Below are positions 41,514 to 50,239 of a stretch of DNA of 64,000 nt, piece by piece (position 1 is the first letter of the stretch; each line of letters begins with the position of its first letter). The stretch is taken from NCBI GenBank assembly GCA_019057865.1, contig JAHLWP010000008.1, forward strand, positions 1 through 64,000, written 5' to 3'. The notes beneath the pieces are model-generated. The model ran no database searches and had not been told where the DNA came from. It was given only the letters and a program-made list of their open reading frames with translations. This DNA is from Promethearchaeota archaeon (GTDB lineage: Archaea; Asgardarchaeota; Lokiarchaeia; Sigyniarchaeales; SOKP01). Made by a program: the position numbers and the translations under genes.

Positions 41514-44420
41514 TTATTTTTTTTCAATAATAACGTCATTATCAATTATTAATTCAATAATTGGAACGTTAGGAATGGATGTAGGAAGAGCCGATACATC
41601 AGTGTTCAATAGCTCTATGCTATATTGTACACCTTTTATTTTCCCTATTTCACTGAAGATCCAATCGAGATTTTTAGATAAATCTGGATAGCCTTGAATT
41701 TCAATTTCTACCAGATCCTCAGTAGGATTAACAGAAAATAAAAACGATTGATCATACAAATGATCCACTGGTTCACATGGAAAATGAGGCTCTATTTCGA
41801 AATTGAGCTCCAATTTTGTTATTATATTTTTAATTTTCTGAAATTTTTTAGGAAGCATCCGTAATAGTTCTGATTTAGAAAAAGTGATTTTGTCTCTTAC
41901 AAAAAATATTTCATACCAAAGTTCTGACAGATCACTGTATTCTTTAAACCACGTATTTTTTAACTCCTTTACTATATTTGGATCATTTAAATTTCTTAGA
42001 TCGCTATTTCTTGATTTAAATCGTCTCGTAACTTCCTCCTTATACATCCGCTCATCAATTATTTCGTCACATCTGAGGTGGAGGATATCTCTTATTGATA
42101 GAGTCTTTAGCATATCTTTCAAGGTTTTCGATCCTAGCATCTTTTTGAACTTTTCTTTGTCTTGGTCTACAGAATTGCCTAGATGACGTACATCAAGTAA
42201 GGCATTAAAATATGTTCTAATCTCTTTTTTCGTCGTTTCGTCCATGACTTCATATCTTTTAAGGAGCGTCAATGATAGATTATAAAAGATAAGTTCTTTT
42301 GTGACCTCTTTAACTATTTTAAACAATAACTGCTTTAAATCAGATGACCAGTAGACAAAATTACCTGCTTCGCTTCCAAGTATATAGTTGAGTATATAAA
42401 CATCACTGCTAATACTAACATCTCCACTAAATAAATCTTCCACTGGTCCCTTAAGATTTGGAGCTATGATAGCAGATGCCTCTTCTATGGATAAGAAACC
42501 AAAATCTTTAAACATAAATTCTTCTTTCCAAAAGGAATCCAAGTACCCATACTCAAGTAAAAAACGAAAAATTCGAAAATGATGAGGATTCCACCACTCA
42601 AATCCGACAGACAATTCCTTGACTATTGCTTTTGAATTTGGTATGATGATCTCAGATATATCTTTCTTAGACAAATAAGCTAAATAACCATGCTCTATTA
42701 AAATTAGAAACCTATAAGAATCCCACTGTTTAAATCCGTTAGCCAATTCTTTTTTGACTATCGTTATTAAATCTTTATCTTCGTACAAGTACATATGCTC
42801 CAGTAAAAAATCTACGCTTTTGAGAGGAATTTTTTGTAAGATATCTTGAGTTAGTATCGCTAATTTTTCGTCCTTATTCAAGAGGTTGAAATACCCACCA
42901 TTGCTAGAAAATAGAAAATTTAAGAATCCAGCAGATGAGTCTTCTTTAAGCATCTTTGATACTTCCTCTTTAATAATGATTAATAATTCTTCTCTGTCTG
43001 GTGCCGTTTTCAATTTCCTCAACTCTTTAAACACACTATCAAAATCGTAAAGGGAATTCAGATCTGTAAAGTAATATTTTTTATATAATCGAAAATTTCT
43101 TCGGATTAATTCTTTCATTACAGTCTTGAATTCAAACGGCAAACTTTTCAAAATTTTTTTCGACGCATTGTGTAAGATGTCTTGAGTTAACACAGTTGAT
43201 AACTCTTCTTTCTTTAGCAAGAAGAGATACTTTTCAAAGTTAATATCCATTTTTACAATTTTAGACAAATTCGGCGTTATAATCGCAGATAATTCTTCTA
43301 TTGATAAAAAATCTAAATAATTATACTTAATTAGAATGTCAATCTTCTTAGAATCCCCATGATCAAATATTTCAGTTATTTCCTCTTTGACCATCGTTTT
43401 TAACCATTCATTTAATGATTTACCAAGTAAATAACCGAGTATGGCGCGATCACTGACACGATCTCTGAACACATCTTTCAATAATTTTTTGAATTTCGGA
43501 GTTATAATCGCAGAGAGTCTTTCTTTAGAAATATATTCCAAGTATCCACGCCGATAAAAAAAATAAAGAGTTTCTAAGGATTCTTTTTCAAGTATTTTGG
43601 CTAAAGCTTCTTTGACCATCGTTTTCAAATCTTCATTTAATGATCTTTCAAGTAAATAGCTAATCAGTTGGAGATCTTGTTTCCTACCTCTTAACAAATC
43701 TTTTAATAATAAGTAGAAATTCGGAGGTATGATCTCAGATAGATCTTCTTTGGACAAAGATAAGGAATCCAAGTGTCCGTGATCAACTAAAAAACGAATC
43801 ATATCAAGATCTCCCCGTCCTAATCCTTCGGCTAATTCCTCTTTGAGTATTGATTTTAATTCTTCATTTAACGATCTCTCAAGTAAATAGTTGAGTAGTT
43901 GGTGATCTTCTTTAGAAACACTTCCTGTAAGGACGTGAATTAATTCTTTAAAATTCGGAGTTATAATTGCAGATAAATCTTCTTTAGACAAAGAATCCAA
44001 GTATTCGTGTTCAAATAAAAAACGAATCATCTCTACAGATCCATGTTCAAATCTTTTAGCGATTTCTTCTTTTAGTATCATACTACTAACGCATCCTTCT
44101 TCAACCAACTTCTTAAGCAGAGAAAAGGATAAATTACTGTGCAACATTCTAGTATTAAAGTTGTTTTCTACCCAGGCTTGTAAATTGGAACAATGGACGA
44201 AAAATCTGGTTTCTGGATCGATTACAATAGTCTTAGGGGATTCTTTAATATCATCGATTGATTCTAGCAGTAGTACATTTTCAATTTCATCAGTGTGAAC
44301 GGTAGTTAACACATGGGAACATTGGATAAAATGATGTCCATTTATGTAAATTGCGGTTTTATCATTCTCTGTAAGAACGACTTCTAAATAGTCCGTGATT
44401 GGGAAACGTTTTTTAATCAT
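41514..44420 (-). CDS. Large repeat protein with Asgard-type N-terminal domain
   Basis: 968 residues. The N-terminal 110 residues (TENDKTAIYINGHHFIQCSH; TRFFVHCSNLQAWVENNF; MLHSNLSFSLLKKLVEEG) look like a domain that recurs in Asgard genomes, usually in front of leucine-rich repeats. Here it is followed by about eight loosely repeated helical units, each with a 'LSxIITPNFxxLL' strip (for example DLSAIITPNFKELI, RLSAIITPKFKKLL) and ankyrin- or HEAT-like helix pairs (EMIRFLFEHEYLDSL). The last 130 residues are a separate domain. There is no enzyme motif, signal peptide or membrane segment. It may be a protein-protein interaction platform; its partner is unknown. The repeats are diverged but in frame. 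Confidence 0.65.
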   Translation of the reverse strand: MIKKRFPITDYLEVVLTENDKTAIYINGHHFIQCSHVLTTVHTDEIENVLLLESIDDIKESPKTIVIDPETRFFVHCSNLQAWVENNFNTRMLHSNLSFSLLKKLVEEGCVSSMILKEEIAKRFEHGSVEMIRFLFEHEYLDSLSKEDLSAIITPNFKELIHVLTGSVSKEDHQLLNYLLERSLNEELKSILKEELAEGLGRGDLDMIRFLVDHGHLDSLSLSKEDLSEIIPPNFYLLLKDLLRGRKQDLQLISYLLERSLNEDLKTMVKEALAKILEKESLETLYFFYRRGYLEYISKERLSAIITPKFKKLLKDVFRDRVSDRAILGYLLGKSLNEWLKTMVKEEITEIFDHGDSKKIDILIKYNYLDFLSIEELSAIITPNLSKIVKMDINFEKYLFLLKKEELSTVLTQDILHNASKKILKSLPFEFKTVMKELIRRNFRLYKKYYFTDLNSLYDFDSVFKELRKLKTAPDREELLIIIKEEVSKMLKEDSSAGFLNFLFSSNGGYFNLLNKDEKLAILTQDILQKIPLKSVDFLLEHMYLYEDKDLITIVKKELANGFKQWDSYRFLILIEHGYLAYLSKKDISEIIIPNSKAIVKELSVGFEWWNPHHFRIFRFLLEYGYLDSFWKEEFMFKDFGFLSIEEASAIIAPNLKGPVEDLFSGDVSISSDVYILNYILGSEAGNFVYWSSDLKQLLFKIVKEVTKELIFYNLSLTLLKRYEVMDETTKKEIRTYFNALLDVRHLGNSVDQDKEKFKKMLGSKTLKDMLKTLSIRDILHLRCDEIIDERMYKEEVTRRFKSRNSDLRNLNDPNIVKELKNTWFKEYSDLSELWYEIFFVRDKITFSKSELLRMLPKKFQKIKNIITKLELNFEIEPHFPCEPVDHLYDQSFLFSVNPTEDLVEIEIQGYPDLSKNLDWIFSEIGKIKGVQYSIELLNTDVSALPTSIPNVPIIELIIDNDVIIEKK

Positions 44421-44499
44421 ATTTAGACTCTACTCTATAAACAGAACTACAGTATTTAAAATTATGCGCTAATTTACAATAGAAAAAGCAAGGCGACAG

Positions 44500-44598
44500 T
44501 TAGTTAAGGCGCTCGCCGCAAGTGTTGCAATATATATCATTTTTTTCCACTACACTTTTACACGTTTTACAATATATCTTTTTTTCAATATAAGTTTT
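44500..44598 (-). pseudogene. Zinc-ribbon tail in frame after the stop of the 44599 gene
   Basis: Directly behind the TAA of the fusion gene at 44599-46359, the same frame stays open for 32 codons: KTYIEKKIYCKTCKSVVEKN and then DIYCNTCGERLN, ending at TAA 44500-44502. Two C-x2-C knuckles spaced ten residues make a credible zinc ribbon. It has no start codon of its own, and nearby TTG codons are out of frame. It may be a former C-terminal extension cut off by a stop, or a tail reached by readthrough. Confidence 0.45.
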
Positions 44599-46359
44599 TT
44601 AAGCAAGATCTTTTTTCTCTTCTTCGATGTTAACTTCATGTTCAATTTCAAACTTTTTACGCGCATCTACATCTTTCTTAACAATAAGGTCCCTACGAGA
44701 TTCTGCATATTTATTAGGTTTTAATTTTCTCACTGGCATTCCAAAATACACCCATCCTGGTTCTAAAACTTGATCATATACAGTAAATGACATAGCACCA
44801 ACAAAAGTCTCATTGCCTACAATTGTACCTGGAGCGATTGTGGTCTGTCCGCCAATAAGAACGTAATCACCAAATATTACCTTCTTGATAATCAAATATT
44901 TGCCAACAACCATGGAAGACATGATAGTTGCCGCTTGCCCGATTAAATTTCTGCGCCCGAATTGAATAAACTCTCCATCACACCATGAATCATACAGACC
45001 ACTCGAAAAATCCATCTTTACTCCAAAAAGCTTGAAAGCTAGTACATCAGTCCATGGAAATGGCCAATTTCGTACGAGCCAAAGGGAAATTTTTTTTAGC
45101 TCAGTTCTTAACATCCAGAATTCAAAATCTGTATCGCCAATTTCAGCCTTGAAAACACCTTCTTTGGGACGATGAAATAAATTTATAAGAATCAAAAAAA
45201 GCTTGCTAAAAAAGAAACATCCAAGTATAAAAGTTAGATGCATTATTATCAACATCGCAGGCAAAAATAAGAGCATTAAATACAAGTTTGCAACGAAATA
45301 AGTGTACATATAGAAAAGCATTGAAACTAAAAATCCACTACAAAAAAATATTGGGATATATACTGCTAAAAATTTTATATTAACTCTACTGATTGCACTA
45401 CTCGTTGTGAAATTAAGCGATAAATCTTTAATATCATCCTCCTCATTCTGGTTTTGTGACTCAAGCGGTGGAGTATCAGTTGAATCTTCAACGTCCTCTA
45501 ATTGTTTTAGGCTTTCGGGATCTATTTTTAAATAGTTCTTGATTCTTCTTTTAAATATTTTCCGGAGGGGTAGTGCCCCTTGCGAAAAATAATAACCATT
45601 TCCTTTTATCACACTATGTTTTGTGGCTGAAGCTAAAGGAAGTAAATAAGAGTTATCATATATTTCCGATCCTGAAGCAATTAGGTTCATCGCTGCTGCT
45701 GTAACATTATCTCCTACTTTAATTTTAAAGTATGAGATATTACCGAATATTCCATCGACCAGATGGGTCGCTAAAGCTGAATTCACGCCGATATAGCAGT
45801 TTTCGCCAATCTCGAGAAACTTATCATTAACTACAGATTCTTCTAATATCGTTCCTTTCCCAATTTTGCTTGATTTTACAAAATTATAAAGCCAAGGCAC
45901 TAGCCATGGAAAAAACCCTTTCGTGAAAGTATTTTTGGGATATTTCAGCAGAAAAGATCTTATATGATAATAGTTTAATGTCTTACTTGGGAGATTTCGA
46001 GGTATTATTCCTGATTTCGAAGGAGATCTTTTCTCTGTTAATCCCCAGAACCAGCGAGCAATTAAAGCAATTAAAAATAAGTGAATTAAGTAGCATCCGA
46101 TAATGACTAATGGCATAGATATTAATGCCAAAAGGGGTTTAAAATTGATAAAAAGTGAAAGAAAATTTGTTGTTTCTAAAAAGTAAGGTAAAAAATAAAA
46201 CAATACATATGTCATGAAGATTATTACTGGGACCAAATAAGATATTAAATAAATAGTAAAAAAAATAATTAAATACCAGAAATATTGAAACTGGACATCT
46301 TCTTTTATTATATTTTTGATTGAAAGACTTGGACTTACTTTTTCTTTTATTTTAGGCAT
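44599..46359 (-). CDS. Two-module membrane/beta-helix fusion protein (solitary copy)
   Basis: 586 residues with the same two-module plan as the 39024-40910 protein and clear sequence similarity along its length. Module 1 has hydrophobic segments, SPSKSGIIPRN, and beta-helix turns (LEIGENCYIGVNSALATHLV). Module 2 has RPKEGVFKAEIGDTDFEFWM, then RNLIGQAATIMSSMVVGKYL and VLIGGQTTIAPGTIVGNETF. A linker of about 60 residues (rich in Glu, Asp, Asn, Gln) joins them. It lacks the one-module partner gene that follows the fusion in cluster A and cluster B. An in-frame zinc-ribbon stretch follows its stop. It likely acts at the membrane; the substrate is unknown. Confidence 0.72.
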   Translation of the reverse strand: MPKIKEKVSPSLSIKNIIKEDVQFQYFWYLIIFFTIYLISYLVPVIIFMTYVLFYFLPYFLETTNFLSLFINFKPLLALISMPLVIIGCYLIHLFLIALIARWFWGLTEKRSPSKSGIIPRNLPSKTLNYYHIRSFLLKYPKNTFTKGFFPWLVPWLYNFVKSSKIGKGTILEESVVNDKFLEIGENCYIGVNSALATHLVDGIFGNISYFKIKVGDNVTAAAMNLIASGSEIYDNSYLLPLASATKHSVIKGNGYYFSQGALPLRKIFKRRIKNYLKIDPESLKQLEDVEDSTDTPPLESQNQNEEDDIKDLSLNFTTSSAISRVNIKFLAVYIPIFFCSGFLVSMLFYMYTYFVANLYLMLLFLPAMLIIMHLTFILGCFFFSKLFLILINLFHRPKEGVFKAEIGDTDFEFWMLRTELKKISLWLVRNWPFPWTDVLAFKLFGVKMDFSSGLYDSWCDGEFIQFGRRNLIGQAATIMSSMVVGKYLIIKKVIFGDYVLIGGQTTIAPGTIVGNETFVGAMSFTVYDQVLEPGWVYFGMPVRKLKPNKYAESRRDLIVKKDVDARKKFEIEHEVNIEEEKKDLA

Positions 46360-46583
46360 ATAATAAATTTTATATTAATAATTTTCAGATATATTTACTA
46401 GTTAAGTATTTTTTTCTAAAAAACTCTGATAATAATTAATAATATTTGTTATATTAAGTTGAATCTTTAGAATTTTTAAATAAAATGGACTCCAATACCC
46501 TTTGGATACAGATACTTTAGATAGATATTATTGATTACTTTCAGAAATAAAAAATAAAGAAAAAAATAAAGAAAAAAATAAAA

Positions 46584-46838
46584 TTAAGATTTATTTCTCT
46601 TTCTTATTAAGATGAAAGCTATGACACCCACCACCTCCAAAAGTATGTACACATCATAACCAGGAATTTCAGGTGATGGTTGCTTAACCACATCCTTTAT
46701 CATGATATTTTCCGCAGAAGTCTCAAACCCTAATGAATTGTTCACATAAAATTTGAGAGTAACAGCTCCATTTTCTCGCTTATTCCATTCCGTCTGGCTA
46801 ATTTGTCCTGTGGGTCCGGTGAAAGTAATATTTATCAA
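46584..46838 (-). pseudogene. C-terminal relic of a surface protein
   Basis: 84 residues that begin in the middle of a domain (FTGPTGQISQTEWNKRENGA, LKFYVNNSLGFETSA) and end with a typical surface-anchoring tail: Pro-rich spacer, then PGYDVYILLEVVGVIAFILI and RKRNKS. This tail pattern (PG-aromatic, hydrophobic segment, basic end) resembles archaeosortase/PGF-type C-termini of archaeal surface proteins. No signal peptide is present, so as it stands the product could not be exported. It is probably the remaining end of a once larger gene. Confidence 0.5.
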
Positions 46839-46923
46839 TATCTTTATAAAAAAAGCTATCCTATATAGTTTGAAATCTACAATTTAGTAATATTTCAATA
46901 TTCATTGTAGAGGATGAGAAATC

Positions 46924-48495
46924 TTGAAGAAAAAAAATTTTAAAATCTTAATATTAATAATAGTTGTAATTTCAACAGTATTTTTTATAAATAGATCTTT
47001 TGCAACTAAAAATCAAACTATTGGAGAATCAAGTGTAACTAACATTGAGATACCTCAATTATCATTTGAGACTTTATGGACACCTAATGGTATGGCCATA
47101 TGTACAGCGGAAGATAATCAAAATTTCCCTCAAATATGTAGTGATGGGGCAGGGGGAGCAATCATTACTTGGGTAGATGATAGAAGCTCGGAATTAGATA
47201 TTTACGCTCAGAGGGTTGATTCAGATGGAAATATTCAATGGACACCTAACGGAACAGCCATCTGTACCGCAGACAATGACCAAGAGGATCCTCAAATATG
47301 TAGTGATGGGGCAGGGGGAGCAATCATTACATGGGATGATCAGAGAAGCTTATCTGATGGAATTTATGCTCAGAGGGTTGATTCAACTGGTAATATTCAA
47401 TGGACGCTTAACGGAACAGCAATTTGTACAGCACCTGAGTTCCAATCTGGACCTCAGATATGCAGTGATGGGGCAGGGGGAGCAATTATAACATGGTTGG
47501 ATACTAGAGGAGGTAGTGATAATATCTACACACAAAAAGTTAATGCAACTGGAGATGTGCAATGGGTCATCAATGGTATAGCTATATATATAGAAGGTTT
47601 TATCCAATTAGCCCCTCAAATATGCAGTGACGGAGCAGGAGGGGCGATTATTGCATGGGATGATCTTAGAAGCGAATTAGATGAAGATATTTACGCCCAA
47701 ATGGTTGATTCAGATGGAGTTGTGCAATGGGCAAGTAATGGTACAGCTATATGTACGGCAAATAATGAACAACTGTATTATCAAATATCTGCTGATGGAG
47801 CAGGGGGGGCAATCATAACATGGTCAGACTATAGAATTAATCCGTCAGGTGATATTTACGCCCAGAAAGTAGACTCGTCCGGGAATGTACAATGGACTAC
47901 CGATGGAATAGCTATATGCACGAATATTGACGGATTCCCCCTAAAATTTGTCCCCCAAATCTGTAGTGATGGAGGAGGAGGAGCGATTATCTCATGGAAC
48001 GGTTATGGCATGGGTATGGATATCTATGCTCAGAGAGTTGATTCAACTGGAAATGTACAATGGACTGTCAATGGCATAGCTATATGTACAGCAGATGGAA
48101 GGCAAGTTGATCATCAAATTTGTAGTGACGAAAATGGGGGTGCAATCATTACTTGGACAGATGGTAGATACTCAATTAGGGATATTTACGCTCAGAAAGT
48201 TAGTGCTAATGGAAATACACAATGGACGTCTAATGGGAAACCAATATGCACGGAAAGCAATACCCAAGCATACCCGCAAATTTGCAGCGACGGAACAGGT
48301 GACGCAATCATCACCTGGGAAGATCTTAGAAGTGGTGCAGACTACGACATTTACGCTCAGTGTATAAAAGATGTTCCATCGAAAGGAGGAGGAGCAATTC
48401 CATTTGGAAATTACTACCTCCTTTTTACTTTGATTAGTATACTTTCTCTAGTAATTCTTGAAAAATGCCGAAATATCCGCAAATTCAAATCCTAA
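46924..48495 (+). CDS. Secreted, membrane-anchored tandem-repeat protein
   Basis: 523 residues from TTG at 46924, with GAGGATGAG just upstream. There is an N-terminal signal-type segment (ILILIIVVISTVFFINRSFA). Eight tandem repeats of about 53 to 56 residues each contain a 'Q-I-C-S-D-G-A-G-G-A-I-I-T-W-x-D-x-R' core, then 'IYAQxVDxxGxxQWTxNGxAICT'. A C-terminal Gly-rich spacer and anchor follow (GGGAIPFGNYYLLFTLIS). The repeat resembles beta-propeller-like units, and eight blades is a plausible propeller number. Each repeat has a pair of Cys that could form disulfides outside the cell. The role may be surface adhesion; the gene stands alone. Confidence 0.78.
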   Translation: MKKKNFKILILIIVVISTVFFINRSFATKNQTIGESSVTNIEIPQLSFETLWTPNGMAICTAEDNQNFPQICSDGAGGAIITWVDDRSSELDIYAQRVDSDGNIQWTPNGTAICTADNDQEDPQICSDGAGGAIITWDDQRSLSDGIYAQRVDSTGNIQWTLNGTAICTAPEFQSGPQICSDGAGGAIITWLDTRGGSDNIYTQKVNATGDVQWVINGIAIYIEGFIQLAPQICSDGAGGAIIAWDDLRSELDEDIYAQMVDSDGVVQWASNGTAICTANNEQLYYQISADGAGGAIITWSDYRINPSGDIYAQKVDSSGNVQWTTDGIAICTNIDGFPLKFVPQICSDGGGGAIISWNGYGMGMDIYAQRVDSTGNVQWTVNGIAICTADGRQVDHQICSDENGGAIITWTDGRYSIRDIYAQKVSANGNTQWTSNGKPICTESNTQAYPQICSDGTGDAIITWEDLRSGADYDIYAQCIKDVPSKGGGAIPFGNYYLLFTLISILSLVILEKCRNIRKFKS

Positions 48496-48738
48496 ATTAA
48501 ACCATATCCTAAATTAAACCAATAATAAGCTTAAATTTTTTTTTCTTTCTTTCAATATATTTTTACATTAAAATACAGAGATTTAGTTTTTAATTATGAG
48601 AAAGGGTAATAGTAAGGCCATCCACCTTTATGAATCGCATAAAAGAATAATAATTATAATTTTTAATAGGAATATAGTTAAGCAACATTTATTTCTTATT
48701 TATTTAAATTATAAATAAAATAACTAAGTGAACTCAAA

Positions 48739-49212
48739 TTGAAAGATAAATTTAATTTAATAGGAAAAAAAATCAAGGAATTTTCACTATCAAATTCTAG
48801 AGGGGAAACTAGAGATATCCGTGAATTTGAAGGTGAAAAAAACGTAGTAATTGTACTATTCAGGAGTAAAAGTTGACCTTATTCTAAAGCTCATTCAGAA
48901 AAATTAGGAAATGACTATGAAAAATTCATAGAACTAAATACAGAATTGTATGCAATCTTACCAGATGATTTCAAAAATGCTAAAAATTTTGAATCGAATT
49001 TTGCGAAAAAGTATCCTATATTTTATGATCATAAAAAAAAGGTAAATAAAATGTTAAAACAAGAAGTAAAGCCATTAAAATTAGGGAGAATGCCAGCGCT
49101 TCTTATCATAGATAAACAAGGGATTATAAGATATGCATATTATAGTGATTCTATGGATGATATCCCTGAGAATGAGGATTTATTTGAGGTACTTGAGAAC
49201 TTGAATAACTAA
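48739..49212 (+). CDS. Selenocysteine-containing redoxin-like protein, second copy (in-frame TGA)
   Basis: Start TTG at 48739; TGA at 48874-48876 lies in frame, and with Sec the product has 157 residues. Before the TGA: NLIGKKIKEFSLSNSRGETR and VVIVLFRSKS. After it: PYSKAHSEKLGNDYEKF, IFYDHKKKVNKMLKQ, and GRMPALLIIDKQGIIRYAYY. In AhpC/Prx-like relatives this motif is 'R-x-x-x-C-P-Y-C', so TGA replaces the peroxidatic Cys, giving SKS-U-PYS. Here the second Cys is Ser, so a partner would have to resolve the oxidised Sec. It is only distantly similar to the 36133 protein. Two 3' hairpins at 49216-49286 and 49298-49341 might contain the SECIS. Confidence 0.78.
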
Positions 49213-49215
49213 AAC

Positions 49216-49286
49216 GATTTGGTATGAATAAAATAGAATAAATTTTTGAATTTTATGCATAAAAGTTAGCCACACTTTACCAAATC
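49216..49286 (+). promoter_or_regulatory. 3' hairpin after the second Sec-redoxin, possible SECIS or terminator
   Basis: GATTTGGTA (49216-49224) and TACCAAATC (49278-49286) are a perfect nine-base inverted repeat. ATGA follows the 5' arm at once, and an inner ATAAAAT/ATTTTAT pair lies within. A matching GA on the 3' side is not found, so the SECIS core is incomplete. The element also lies between convergent genes, so it may be a terminator. Confidence 0.35.
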
Positions 49287-49297
49287 AAAAATTGTTG

Positions 49298-49341
49298 CCA
49301 TATTACCACCTTAAGTAATAATTTGAATAATGGTAGAATGG
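49298..49341. repeat. Inverted repeat, 11-base imperfect arms
   Basis: CCATATTACCA (49298-49308) can pair with TGGTAGAATGG (49331-49341), with one mismatch and one G-U pair, around an AT-rich loop. It lies between the Sec-redoxin and the nitrilase gene, whose 3' ends face each other. It may be a bidirectional terminator or a second SECIS candidate. Confidence 0.35.
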
Positions 49342-49403
49342 ATTAAGAAAATAATATTAATAAATATTACAGAACCATTTATCAAAACTATTTATTTCAG
49401 AAT

Positions 49404-50189
49404 TTAACTTAAGTAATAATCCTTTCTTCTGTCATAAATGATATCATTGAATTCATTCAGTTTCTTATCTCTAACTTTTTCTATATCAATTTCTACCAAA
49501 TCTATAGATGCTTTATCTGAGGGGGCTGATGATAAAACTTTTCCATCATATGAAGTAATCTGACTCTCCCCTGTGAATTTAAAATTATCCTCGCCCCTTG
49601 TCTCTCGTCCAATTCTGTTAGCTGTCACAGCATAAACTCGATTTTCTAAACATCGCGTAATTATTGCTTTTTGACAATAAGGAAGTACAAGATTTGCTGG
49701 ATGAGCGATAATATCGGCCCCAAGAAGAGTTAGAGTTCGAGCAGTTTCAGGAAAGAACCAATCAAAGCATATCATTATTCCTATTTTGATTCCATTGATT
49801 TCATATATTTTTAATGGTTTGTCACCAGGAACAAACCATAATTTTTCCTTGTAATACAAGTGAAGTTTTCTATACACTCCTAACAATTCTGAACCAGATA
49901 TTATCATAGCAGAATTAAATATTTTATCTTTATCTTTTTCTATAAACCCTCCAACTATAGTAGCCGAAGCCTTTTTAGATAAATCCTTTAAAAATTGAGC
50001 AGTTTGTCCATCTAATCCTTCTGATAATGATTCAGCTTCCTTTTTTGAAATAAATGTGTAACCTGTAGCAAATAATTCGGGTAAAACAATTAAATCTGCT
50101 CTCAATTTGGCTGTTAATTTTTCAATTTCCTTAAAATTTCGCTTTTTATCTCCAAAGAATGGTGATGTTTGAATATATCCAACTTTCAT
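49404..50189 (-). CDS. Carbon-nitrogen hydrolase (nitrilase superfamily, Nit2-like)
   Basis: 261 residues, a normal single-domain length. The catalytic triad Glu-Lys-Cys is visible: LIVLPELFATGY (Glu), YRKLHLYYKEKLWF (Lys in LYYKE) and IKIGIMICFDWFFPETARTL (Cys in MICFDW). The N-terminus reads MKVGYIQTSPFFGDKKRNFK. Members hydrolyse amides; Nit2-like ones are omega-amidases for alpha-ketoglutaramate. The subgroup cannot be decided by eye. The gene is convergent with the Sec-redoxin gene and about 50 bases from the beta-helix cluster B on the same strand; a functional link is not evident. Confidence 0.88.
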   Translation of the reverse strand: MKVGYIQTSPFFGDKKRNFKEIEKLTAKLRADLIVLPELFATGYTFISKKEAESLSEGLDGQTAQFLKDLSKKASATIVGGFIEKDKDKIFNSAMIISGSELLGVYRKLHLYYKEKLWFVPGDKPLKIYEINGIKIGIMICFDWFFPETARTLTLLGADIIAHPANLVLPYCQKAIITRCLENRVYAVTANRIGRETRGEDNFKFTGESQITSYDGKVLSSAPSDKASIDLVEIDIEKVRDKKLNEFNDIIYDRRKDYYLS

Positions 50190-50239
50190 TTTACATCAAA
50201 TATAATTTTATTTTAATAGAATAAGAAAATAAGGTTATT

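Noticed and set aside
47216..48367. Alternative frames inside the tandem-repeat surface protein
   Set aside because: They stay open only because the repeat is reiterated; the main frame has signal peptide, repeats and anchor.
48598..48720. 40-codon plus-strand frame upstream of the second Sec-redoxin
   Set aside because: Ile/Asn/Tyr-rich, no pattern, no ribosome binding site; looks like random AT-rich sequence.
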